Positions 19,240 to 28,778 of a DNA stretch of 64,000 nt are shown here, piece by piece. Source of the stretch: Girardinichthys multiradiatus (lineage: Eukaryota > Chordata > Actinopteri > Cyprinodontiformes > Goodeidae); assembly GCF_021462225.1 (NCBI RefSeq), contig NC_061808.1, forward strand, positions 18,947,119-19,011,118. The letters run 5' to 3'. How positions within the stretch are numbered: position 1 is the first letter of the stretch; every line of letters starts with the position of its first letter. The translations under genes and the position numbers were made by a program. Below the pieces are notes generated by a model. It saw only the letters and a list, made by a program, of their open reading frames with translations. It was not told the DNA's origin and searched no databases.

Positions 19240-20310
19240 TCAGTTTAAAATCACCTTGATGTCACCAAAATGCTTCTTTAACAGAATCTGACATGCAGCC
19301 AGAAGCGTTAACGATGAGGCCTTATTACGAAGATTCCGTGAGGCTGTAGAGACTGTCTTCCTGCGCTGTCCGTTTCTGTGACCAATCTGTCCTACCATCA
19401 ACGTTACCTCTGTAAGGAGAATGAAAAAAAATAAATAAATAGATAAATAAATATATATATATATATATATTGAAATAATCACATTAAAGCTGGAAAAAAA
19501 AACAAAGGAATTCAAATTAATTCAGTATGTATGTATGAATTAAAACGTACCGTTCATTAATCCACTCACTAGCGTTGCTCTGCTTTGTAGCGCAGAGAGT
19601 CGCTGTCTTTTGGCCGGGGTTAAATATTCTGTAAAAACAGAAAACAATAAAAGTTATCTTACGCTGCGCAACACAGCGTTCATAAATAAAACAAAAAATA
19701 GTTTTTAAAATACACAAGTTTTTTTTTTTTTTTATCTTACTCCGATTCTTTGCGGTAAAACCTCCAGATTTCACTTCTTGTTGAACTGAAACGGTGCCTC
19801 TCTGCTGAAAGCTGTCTTGATCTTTGAAAAGCGACCTTCTGGTGGGCGGATTCAATGTGGCATCTTTGGATGTATCTGTAAACAGGTTTATATGACATTT
19901 TATTGAACTATGCTTAAAATACATATATATTGTTTTTATTTAATTTTTATTTATTTTTTCTACCCTGCTGCTGCTGCTGCTTGACAACTGTGTCTTCCAC
20001 AGAGCTCTCAGTCGAATCTGTAAACAGTTTTTATCTGAGGTTTAAAATACATTCACTCTCAAAGAAAAATAGATAGTTCTTAGGACTTACTTACTTTCTG
20101 GTGGTGCTGGTAACTTATCCGGTGTGTCTTCAGGGGAAATGATGATAATTGACGGGGGGGTATTCAAAGAATCAGTTTTAATTTCTGTGTTAAAAGAAAG
20201 TTCAGTTGTTGTTGGGGGTTTCTCTTGTTTGGAAATAATTCGCCTTCTCAATCCTCTCTCATCAAATCTATAAATTGAAACATTGTCAAGGGTTAACTAT
20301 AATATATATA

Positions 20311-20402
<92 letters not shown>

Positions 20403-20487
20403 ATTGCATTTAACATTTACTTACCATAATCTGATTGTGTCAAGATGAAATCATCAAGGTCATCAGCGGTGGGTTCTATGACAAAGA

Positions 20488-20544
<57 letters not shown>

Positions 20545-20703
20545 AATATATAAACAAAATTAGAGAACATTCACATGCATTTATTGATTTCTTAAAAATG
20601 AATACTTACTTACTTACTTACGTTTAAAGATGTCATTGTGCTTTTGTGAATTATCAGAAGTAGAAGCCACAATTTCCGTGTTTCCTGAAATATTTACCGA
20701 CAT
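19240..20703 (-). CDS. Spliced multi-exon accessory gene upstream of PolB
   Basis: No single long ORF, but a chain of open exons with GT-AG borders. Exon 1 is 20622-20703 (ATG at 20703, donor GTAAGT), exon 2 is 20425-20475 and exon 3 is 20095-20267. Exon 4 is 19964-20017, exon 5 is 19741-19875, exon 6 is 19551-19628 and the terminal exon is 19240-19409 with TGA. Acceptors are pyrimidine-rich, several reading TTTACAG. Exons 1, 2, 4, 5 and 6 all end in phase 1, and exons 2, 4, 5 and 6 are multiples of three, so they could be skipped without frame loss. Exon 3 fits only if a 1-nt indel is assumed, or if an acceptor 14 nt further in (exon from 20253) is used; the latter gives about 242 residues. 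The product is acidic and Ser/Thr-rich at first. Exon 6 has an AKRQRL basic cluster and the last exon a basic, then hydrophobic helix. I recognise no family. Confidence 0.7.
20301..20400. repeat. (TA)n microsatellite in an intron
   Basis: About 100 bp of nearly pure TA within the intron between predicted exons 2 and 3 of the minus-strand spliced gene. Confidence 0.9.
20493..20540. repeat. (TA)n microsatellite in an intron
   Basis: About 48 bp of TA repeat in the intron between predicted exons 1 and 2 of the minus-strand spliced gene. Confidence 0.9.
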
Positions 20704-20828
20704 TTTTTCTTGTCAGTACTGGTATTTTCAATGTAACAAGTGTTATGGTTCAAAGACATTCAGCATTTGAAGACCCTGACACTGAGGTTAACCAATGAAA
20801 CAGCCCCCGAACAACATTTTACTCACAG

Positions 20829-20836
20829 TATTTATA
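20829..20836 (-). promoter_or_regulatory. TATA box of the minus-strand gene block
   Basis: TATAAATA on the minus strand, about 125 bp upstream of the ATG at 20703 and about 120 bp inside the right TIR. It would drive the spliced gene and perhaps PolB. Inferred from motif and position. Confidence 0.55.
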
Positions 20837-20956
20837 CCAGAACATGACAGTGTTATCTCAACTGCAAATACTATGTTTTTAAGACCAAAACCCTTCTTGA
20901 GTTCAAAGGTGATATGGTTATCTAATGAACAGACCTAACTGCTCTTCCTGCCCTTT

Positions 20957-21189
20957 AAACACACCCCTGTGTTTTAATTGACTCATTTAAGGTATCGCCC
21001 CTAATGACGACAACCAATCAGCATCCACGGTTACGCCCCCTTGGACACACCCCCCTGCTTGACCACGTGACCTCCTGCCCACATGGCAACCACATGGCGC
21101 CCACATGGCCCCCACCGGAAGTCCCGCCCTCACCGGAAGTCCCGCCCACCTATCAAAATGTTTGATGAAAGGGTGCACTTAAATTCTCT
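20957..21189 (-). repeat. Polinton right terminal inverted repeat
   Basis: Inverted counterpart of 5853-6084, ending CTCT before AATTTC. It contains the same subterminal tandem units as the left repeat. Confidence 0.95.
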
Positions 21190-21195
21190 AATTTC
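21190..21195. repeat. Target-site duplication, right copy (AATTTC)
   Basis: Identical to 5847-5852 and directly abuts the CT terminus of the right TIR. Confidence 0.9.
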
Positions 21196-21460
21196 TCTAT
21201 GGGCAGGAGGCGGGGTAAACCCTGGACAAGTCGCCAGTCCATCGCAGGGCAACACACAACCATGCACACACCTGCACAGCAATTTAGAGAGATTAATTAA
21301 CCTAACAGGCATCTCTTTGGACTGTGGGAGGAAGCCTGAGTAACCAGTGAGAACCTACGCATGCACAAGGAGAACATGGAAACTCCATCCCGAAAGACCC
21401 TCAGCCGGGAGTCGAACCCAGGACCTTCTTGCTGCAAGGCAACAGTTGCTGGCTGCAGAC
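21196..21460 (+). repeat. Teleost interspersed repeat, copy B (5'-truncated)
   Basis: Same family as 3548-3905: 'gacaagtcgccagtccatcgc', 'gactgtgggaggaagcctg' and 'aggaccttcttgctgcaaggc'. Recognisable homology begins immediately after the Polinton target duplication, while the earlier part of the family is not found to the left of the Polinton. Confidence 0.75.
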
Positions 21461-21574
21461 AAGTCGCTAACGGTGCCAAATGCAGGAGTTGTAGCCGTAG
21501 ATCTGAGGCTGATGAAAACTGTGCACTCTTGAGAAAAATCTTGTGCTTCACCAGCTGTTTCTTCACATTAGAAG

Positions 21575-21685
21575 TTTTCGGTACCGAAACATGGTACCGA
21601 TTTTACGTGAATATGTATTCCGTAGTAACGACGGAATTTGGTCGGTACCTATAAAAGTACCGAATTCGGTATCTAACCCTATGCC
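21575..21685. repeat. Short palindromic GGTACC-rich repeat fragment
   Basis: GGTACC or GGTACYT-type palindromes and CGAATTCGG occur several times within 110 bp, in the form TTCGGTACCGAAACATGG and then CGGTACCTATAAAAGTACCG. This could be a remnant of a DNA transposon end. No partner copy is seen in the window. Confidence 0.35.
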
Positions 21686-22592
21686 CAACATAGTTTTTTA
21701 AATTAATGAGTGATTTATGGAAATGGTCATACTGCAGCTTGTCCTCTTTGGGTGGTATTGCGTCAGAGACGTTGAAAACTTGATCATCTCTGACACAGCA
21801 CTTTTTAAAGTGTGCAAACTCAGGATGCAGTTGAGAGATAAAAAGGCACAACTTTTTAAATTGGGGTTCAAGCTTCCTTTCTAACACTATCCTGGGCAAC
21901 TACCAGTGTTGCCATATAAAAACTGCCAATGATGTCATCTGCACAGTTATTTGCTATGCTGTGACATTGCAGCTAGCAGATGTAGTAAGCATCTTTTTAG
22001 TAATCGTCACGGCTTTGCATAACTCAATAAACCTCACATGCAGCAAATTTATCTCAAAAGTGAATTTTCCTATTTAATTTCCCCCCCAGTGGACTCACAC
22101 TGGGACTAGATAATTGTCTTAGAAACAGTTAAAAAATGAATTTAATCAGAGTACCGGCAGAAAGCCAAGCTTTTTTCTATGAGGATTAAAAAAGAACAAC
22201 GGTTTTAACGTTTAAAACCCTATTGCATGCATTTAAGGCCCAGACCAATAAATGTTTATTTATATTTTTATTTGGTTTTATTCATTTAGCAATAAATTAT
22301 CACCTTACAGGCTTTAGTTCTAAATAATAACCTCTGTTACTGCTTTTGCAAAAGAATGATCCCTGTTATTAATGTTTTCCTATTCAGGCACTTTACAACC
22401 TTTTAGAAGTTTTTTATTCTCCCCCCTATATTATTATTATTCTCCATATATTGGTGAGCACTCAATGAAATGCACCTACGCCCATATGGCAAATTCTCCT
22501 GCAGCAGGAAATATTCATTTAGACATGTTGTGGGTGTAATGTTTCTCACTGTCCGTGACTAACTACTACACTGAGACTGACTGCAGCTCATA
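21686..22592. other. Non-coding stretch, no gene seen
   Basis: AT-rich DNA between the GGTACC fragment and the first Tc1-like element. Small ORFs lack motifs. Confidence 0.55.
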
Positions 22593-22869
22593 CAGTACAG
22601 ACCAAAGGTTTGGACACACCTTCTCGTTCAAAGAGTTGTCTTTATTTTCATGACTATGAATATTGTAGCTTCACACTGAAGCATCAAAACTATGAATTAA
22701 CACATCTGGAATTATATACTGGACAAAAAAGTGTGAAACAACTGAAAATATGTCTTATATTCTAGGTTCTTCAAAGTAGCCACCTTTTGCTTTGATTACT
22801 GCTCCGCACACTCTTGGCATTCTGTTGATGAGCTTCAAGAGGTAGTCACCTGAAATGGTTTTCCAACAG

Positions 22870-23720
22870 TCTTGAAGGAGTTCCTAGAGATGCTTAGCAC
22901 TTGTTGGCCCTTTTGCTTTCACTCTGCGGTCCAGCTCACCCCAAACCATCTCGATTGGGTTCAGGTCCGGTCACTGTGGAGGCCAGGTCATCTGGCGCAG
23001 CACCCCATCACTCTCCTTCTTGGTCAAATAGCCCTTACACAGCCTGGAGGTGTGTTTGGGATCCTTGTCCTGTTGAAAAATAAATGATGGTCCAACTAAA
23101 CGTAAACCAGATGGAATAGCATGCCGCTGCAAGATGCTGTGGTAGCCATGCTGGTTCAGTATGCCTTCAATTTTGAATAAATCCCCATCAGTGTCACCAG
23201 CAAAGCACCCCCACACCATCACACCTCCTCCTCCATGCTTCACGGTGGGAACCAGGCAGGTAGAGTCCATCCGTTCACCTCTTCTGCGCCGCACAAAGAC
23301 ACGGGGGTTGGAACCAAAGATATCAAACTTGGACTCATCAGACCAAAGCACAGATTTCCACTGGTCTAATGTCCATTTCTTGTGTTCTTTAGCCCAAACA
23401 AGTCTCTTCTGCTTGTTGCCTGTCCTCAGCAGTGGTTTCCTAGCAGCTATTTTACTATGAAGGCCTGATTCACACAGTCTCCTCTTAACAGTTGTTCTAG
23501 AGATGTGTCTGCTGCTAGAACTCTGTGTGGCATTGACCTGGTCTTCCTTTCCTGGGGCTGTCCTCATGTGAGCCAGTTTCGTTGTAGCTTTTGATGGTTT
23601 TTGCGACTGGACTTGGGGACATTTCAAAGTTTTCCCAATTGTTCGGACTGACTGACCTTAATTTCTTAAAGTAATGATGGCCACTCGTTTTTCTTTACTT
23701 AGCTGCTTTATTCTTGCCAT
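22870..23720 (-). pseudogene. Tc1-like transposase, degenerate
   Basis: The start codon is at 23720. A TAA codon interrupts the frame soon after, following LRN. The N-terminal helix-turn-helix part is frame-disturbed and lacks a block, and the longest intact piece is 22971-23627. Recognisable catalytic parts are VLWSDESKFDIF (first Asp) and QDKDPKHTS (second Asp). A TGA at 22971-22973 then precedes PDLNPIE (third acid) in the continuing frame. The paired-type DNA-binding head and DDE core would bind the TIRs and catalyse cut-and-paste transfer, but this copy cannot make an active enzyme. Confidence 0.9.
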
Positions 23721-23740
23721 AATACAAATTCTAACAGTCT

Positions 23741-23880
23741 ATTCAGTAGTCACCTGAAATGGTTTTCACTTTCACCATTTCAGGTAGTCACCTGAAATGG
23801 ATTTCACTTTCACCATTTCAGGTAGTCACCTGAAATGGTTTTCACTTCACAGGTGTGCCCTGTGAAGTGAAAACCATTTC
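23741..23880. repeat. Tandem palindromic array inside the Tc1-like element
   Basis: The unit 'agtcacctgaaatggttttcact', followed by its partial reverse complement 'caccatttcagg', is repeated about three times next to the inner edge of the right TIR. The plus-strand sister copy at 58530 has only one such unit. Confidence 0.8.
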
Positions 23881-24142
23881 AGGTGACTACCTCTTGAAGC
23901 TCATCAACAGAATGCCAAGAGTGTGCGGAGCAGTAATCAAAGCAAAAGGTGGCTACTTTGAAGAACCTAGAATATAAGACATATTTTCAGTTGTTTCACA
24001 CTTTTTTGTTCAGTATATAATTCCACATGTGTTAATTCATAGTTTTGATGCCTTCAGTGTGAAGCTACAATATTCATAGTCATGAAAATAAAGAAAACTC
24101 TTTGAATGAGAAGGTGTGTCCAAACTTTTGTTCTGTACTGTA

Positions 24143-27100
24143 CTTTTGTTATCTGAAAAGCTTTCCATTCACTCTAATAACAAACTGCTGCCCTTTTTAT
24201 GTTGAGCACTAAAGTCTGAGATATTAAATACTCATTGTTGCAAAAAGGGATGTTTCTATGCTCCTCTGGATGTCATCTGAACACATAAAAAATAATGAAA
24301 TGCTCATTTCATGCAAAATGTTCATCTGAAGTAAGAAAAAAGTCAGATGAGTCAGATGGGTCAATAATTACTATGTAATGTTTTTAACTATGAAAGAGTC
24401 ACAGTTCATAGTCAAGCTTCCACTTTTTTCTTCAGTTTATTTTATTCAACCCATTCTTACTCAAAATTGTCCCATTTAACACTTATAAATGAAACCAAAC
24501 AGTGTTTTGTTTTTCCTGGAGCATTTTGATGAATTAGTTTCTTCCTTCCGTTAGAGGACAATAAACTGCACACTTGTCACCCAGCAGCAGAATTAATTTT
24601 CTAAGAAATCCATATAATTTCCTGGTCCGCAATGTTTCTCAACCTGCCTGCATTCAGTCTCCAGGTAACCAACTACTGTACTGGTCCATGGGTAGTTCTC
24701 CATTACCTTCATTATTGCATTGATGTTTAACACAGACATTCACTGCAGTTACGTTGGCACACAGAGAAGACCCACTGCTTTGTAGTTTAAAATAAAGGAG
24801 GTTAGCTGCTAGCCTGCTAGCTCGTCAAGCTGCCTTCAGGCAAATTGCATTGAAAATGCTCAAAAACAAAAACAGAGCAGTATCTTACTTGCTGTATGTG
24901 TATTTGTAGCAGCAAATAATGCATGCTGTTACCTAAAGGACAACCATCAGTGGAAGAAAATGACTTGTGTTGTTGGTTCACGCAGGACAGCTTTCAGCTG
25001 TGCTTGGCTAGTTATTCTGATGTATTGTGTTCAAACTGAATTCACCAAGGAGGAAGGAAGGAAGGAAGGAAGGAAGGAAGGAAGGAAGGAAGGAAAATGA
25101 AACTGATTTAACATGTTTATGAAATGTTGCATAAGCCAGTTATCTTGAAAATCCCTTTTGTATGTTGTGTTGTGTAATTTGATAGTTATGTTTACTTTCA
25201 GTCTCACAATGTTTGTTGTGTTTTACACCATTTTGACCATATTAACTTGCAAAACTGAACAAAGGCATGACATCACTTCCTATAAGCATCCTAACAATCT
25301 ACACAGCTGTGGTTGAGAGTATGTAGACTGTCTGTCTCTCGGCGTGGTCAACAGCTGCAATACACCAGACAATAGGGCTTTGAGGGGAACAGAGCTCTGA
25401 ACATCATCAGAGACTCCTCACATCCTCTCTGTGAACTTTTAAAATGCTGCCCCAACATTATAAGCTGAACTACTAAACTCTACACAAGTTTGTACCTCAC
25501 GTTGATAAAATGATAATCTAGTATTAAAATATGTACTTTACATTATTGCAGCTATTTTATATGATTTATTTGTACTGAGCTTGAAAAAGTCTGGCTGTAT
25601 TCGAGTCACGATGTTTACTTTAAATGTATGTAACCCACTTTGACAAAAGTGGTTACGTTTGTGGGTGATCTGACCCTCTTATGCCACTGTGTTGCACCAT
25701 TTCAGCATTTATCTTCACCTAAGCAGCAATTTGTAGAGATTTAGGTGTTTAAATGATTTAGTTGCAATTAAAATGCACCTGAGCTGATCTTAAGGGCTGC
25801 AAATGTTGAAAGCGGTTCAGACAACATAGGGGTTAAAATGGGTATTATGTGGTCATGGCCTGCAGGCATAAAATGATATCTTCTGTTCTCAGCTCATCCA
25901 TCAGTACCCCCACTGACACACTCAACACCTGCACCTCCCTAAACTTCCTCTTACTCTCTGCTAGTCACGATGGGGAAAATAATGAATTAGATGTGCTGTA
26001 TTGGTTTTGGTTATTATTGCCAAAAGTTTACAAAAGAAAGCCTTGATTTTTGACTGAATGCAAGTCTCATCAGAGAGTAATTACTCAAGGACGGTTGCTG
26101 AATTGGAAAATAAATATTTAGAAGTGAAGTTTTCAGTCTCTTGTCTGTCAACATTTCATTGCCCTTGTGGACCCAAAAACCTTGTAGGGATAATTTTGTA
26201 TCTCATTTGCTGCGAATGGGGAGCGGCTTTCAGTATCAGGCTTAATTACCTTTCAGTGAATTTCACTGCTGGTGTAACCACATGAATAAAGCTGTCAGAC
26301 AAAGAAGCAGACAGGAGAGTAGAGACTCACACTGAGAAGCTGGACTGGAAGGACATGAGTACAGAGTAATATAGAACAGAGCCTGATGGTGTACACAAAC
26401 CAAGATAATTTATTCAGCTTCATTTTCAATATTTTTTAGGTGAAATCTCAAACTGGCCAAATGATAAACATCCTTTTAACGGGTCAGGTCTTATAATAAA
26501 GGTTTAAACAGTGTAGTGATGTGACAAAAGATGGACTCTCCATTAAATGTTTAGTTCTTTATGTTCACATACTGATGTCTAATTTGATATTTTGTCTCTG
26601 GAAAAACAGTGGTTTAATTCCGCTTTCACTAGCAAGGACCATGCCACAGTGACATGGTTTTAAGGTTTATTGAAGAAAGGGGTCGATGGGGGTGGACGGA
26701 ATTGCATATGAGGATGGATGATTTTGGTAGATTCAGTGTGGGGGTGTCATAAACAGGAAGCCAATTTATGACACCTCCCAGATTGTACCTGGAACAAAGA
26801 GGAGTGAATAAAGAATGAGAATAGAAAGTAGGGATGAGGGTGATGGGATGAAGAGGGCAAAGAGGGATGAGGTGATGTCTGGTTAAGGGTAAGGGAGGGT
26901 GGGGTTAAAAGAACGTGATGGACAGTGAAGGATGCTGAACTGGGTATAAGTATACACTGCAGGGTAATAAGGTGTGGTTGAGGTGGGGCCTTGCTCCCCA
27001 ACCTAAGTTAACATATTAACTTAATTAAAAAGCAAGAAAAATACTAACGATATTTACAAAAGTGTACATTCCAGCTGGAGAAAATTTAGGAAACCCTACC

Positions 27101-27365
27101 CCCAGCTAGTTTGCCATATTTTTCCTAATTTTTCATCTGTGAGACAGTTCCAATAATTTCCATTTCTTAGATATCAGCCAGTCTTTGGTGGATTTACTTA
27201 TTGTCATGCTGCAGGGTCCAGTTCTGCTTCAGCTTAAATGGTTTCTACAGATGACCTCACTTTTTCTTCAAGCAGGCCCTGATAAACAGTTGTCGTGATT
27301 ATTATTATGATTATATTATTTAATATTAATAATTTAATACTTAATTAAATAATTATTCGGTCTGT
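24143..27365. other. Non-coding stretch, no gene seen
   Basis: 3.2 kb without a recognisable gene or element terminus. It contains a (GGAA)n microsatellite at about 25047-25094. A GA-rich stretch at about 26680-26990 gives a proline/serine-rich reverse ORF that looks compositional. Confidence 0.55.
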
Positions 27366-27495
27366 TAAGTGTTCAATTCAGTTTCAATTCAGTTTATTTA
27401 TATAGCGCCAATTCACAACACATGTCGTCTCAAGGCACTTCACAAACGTCAGGTACATACATTCCAATTAATCGTAACCATTGAACAGTGCAGTC
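27366..27495 (-). repeat. L2-type LINE 3' end fragment
   Basis: Reverse complement of the last about 130 bp of the L2 3' UTR, including 'ggcgctatataaataaa' and the TGAATTGAA tail. 5'-truncated. It matches the ends at about 52068 and 59892. Confidence 0.85.
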
Positions 27496-27496
27496 A

Positions 27497-28675
27497 GAAA
27501 ACTCCTCATTTAAGGCTTATACTTGATTAGACTGACAATATTCCAACTGTCCCTCTGGAAGTTCTTTCAGAACACAAGCGTTGAAAGGATGAATAAAGGT
27601 TACATTAAGGGTATAAGTACATCTTCTTTCTGTCAACCAAGAGGGCAGAAAATGTTAGACATTAACACAAGTAATGTGGACTACCAAAATCTCCAAAATG
27701 TTATTTTATACACACAATGCATTAGGATAGTTTAGAATTGTGTAGGTACAGTCAGGTGAAAGATTAGGACATCCTTTGAAAACCTTTGTTTTTCTAACAT
27801 TACTGGATATATCAATATTTAGGATCATTGTTTACAAATACTGAGAGATTCGAGCTAAAAAATTGTATAGCCAAAAAGAATGTTAAAACATTTATGTAGT
27901 TTTTTTTTTTGTTTTTAAAAAATATCATATTCAATTCAATTCAGTTTTATTTATATAGCGCCAATTCACAACACGTTGTCTCAAGGCACTTCACAACAGT
28001 CAGGTACATACATTCCAATTAATCCTAACAATTGAACAGTGCAGTTGGAGTTAGGTTTTTATTCAAATTGGATAAAAAGTTTTTCTGTCTAAGGAAACCC
28101 AGCAGATTGCATCCAGTCAGTGACTTGCAGCATTCACTCCTCCTAGATGAGCATGTAGAGACAGTGGACAGTCACTGGCGTTGACTTTGCAGCAATCCCT
28201 CATACTGAGCATGCATGTAGCGACAGTGGAGAGGAAAAACTCCCTTTTAACAGGAAGAAACCTCCAGCAGAACCAGGCTCAGTGTGAGCGGCCATCTGCC
28301 ACGACCGACTGGGGGTTTGAGAGAACAGAGCAGAGACACAAAGAGAACAAAGAAGCACTGATCCAGGAGTCCTTTCTATGGGAAGGAAAAGCAAATGTTA
28401 ATGGATGTAGCTAGTCATTTCACCTAGAAAGAAAGAACAGATAAACTCTGAGCCAGTTTTCAAGGTTAGAGTCTGAAAGAGAGCACATAGAGTTAGTCAC
28501 AGTAAAAGCTCAGTCAATTGCCATGTCTAGGAGAGAGAAAGGGTTAAACACTAAAAGACAGGGCCATGTGGGTCATCGGTAGAAGGTAAGCATTAAGTTG
28601 TTGCCAGCAGAAGCTCGGACGATGCCCCTCTCCAGAAAGGTGTCACAGGTAGACACAGAGTCAGGCCAGGTTTTA
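27497..28675 (-). repeat. Inverted-repeat arm 1: L2 3' UTR plus shared flank
   Basis: On the minus strand, about 735 bp of L2 3' UTR (28675 to about 27940) is followed by about 430 bp of non-L2 sequence (27935-27497). The same two parts, in the same order and with high identity by eye, occur on the plus strand at 51345-52497. Either L2 3' transduction or inverted segmental duplication would produce this. Confidence 0.85.
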
Positions 28676-28778
28676 TTTTTATTTCTTTATTAGGAATAGC
28701 GTGGGCAGGGTAGAGTAGGATCTAGTGCGATTTAGAATCGCCACTTATAGTCTAATGTGTTCTAAACTGTATGTGCAT

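Larger units (their letters stand above)
5853..21189. mobile_element. Full-length Polinton (Maverick) virus-like transposon
   Basis: A 15,337-bp element bounded by terminal inverted repeats that begin AG and end CT, with identical 6-bp flanks. It encodes the complete Polinton hallmark set: protein-primed DNA polymerase B, retroviral-type integrase, adenain-like protease, FtsK/HerA-type packaging ATPase, double-jelly-roll major capsid protein and a penton-like minor capsid protein. Genes form two convergent blocks, plus strand to about 12.86 kb and minus strand from about 20.7 to 12.98 kb. The penton-like gene has an internal stop and the pX-like gene a frameshift, so this copy is probably not autonomous as it stands. 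Integrase, MCP, protease, ATPase and PolB reading frames are open. The TIRs differ at roughly 13 of about 232 positions by eye, which suggests a fairly old insertion if they were identical at first. Confidence 0.97.
22593..24140 (-). mobile_element. Tc1-like DNA transposon, copy 1
   Basis: 1548 bp flanked by TA dinucleotides (22591-22592, 24141-24142). The ends are inverted repeats starting CAGTACAG, about 270 bp long, reaching the 'ggtagtcacctgaaatggttt' segment. The transposase lies on the minus strand and is defective. A second member of the same family is at 58530-59891 on the plus strand. Confidence 0.93.

Noticed and set aside
20445..20627. 60-codon plus-strand ORF through the TA repeat
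   Set aside because: Made of Ile-Tyr repeats from (TA)n in an intron of the minus-strand gene.
26747..27001. Proline/serine-rich minus-strand ORF
   Set aside because: Low-complexity GA-rich sequence; no domain and no sign of selection visible.
28181..28414. ORFs repeated at 51560-51817 and 63125-63403
   Set aside because: They lie in copies of the L2 3' UTR and are not conserved protein genes.
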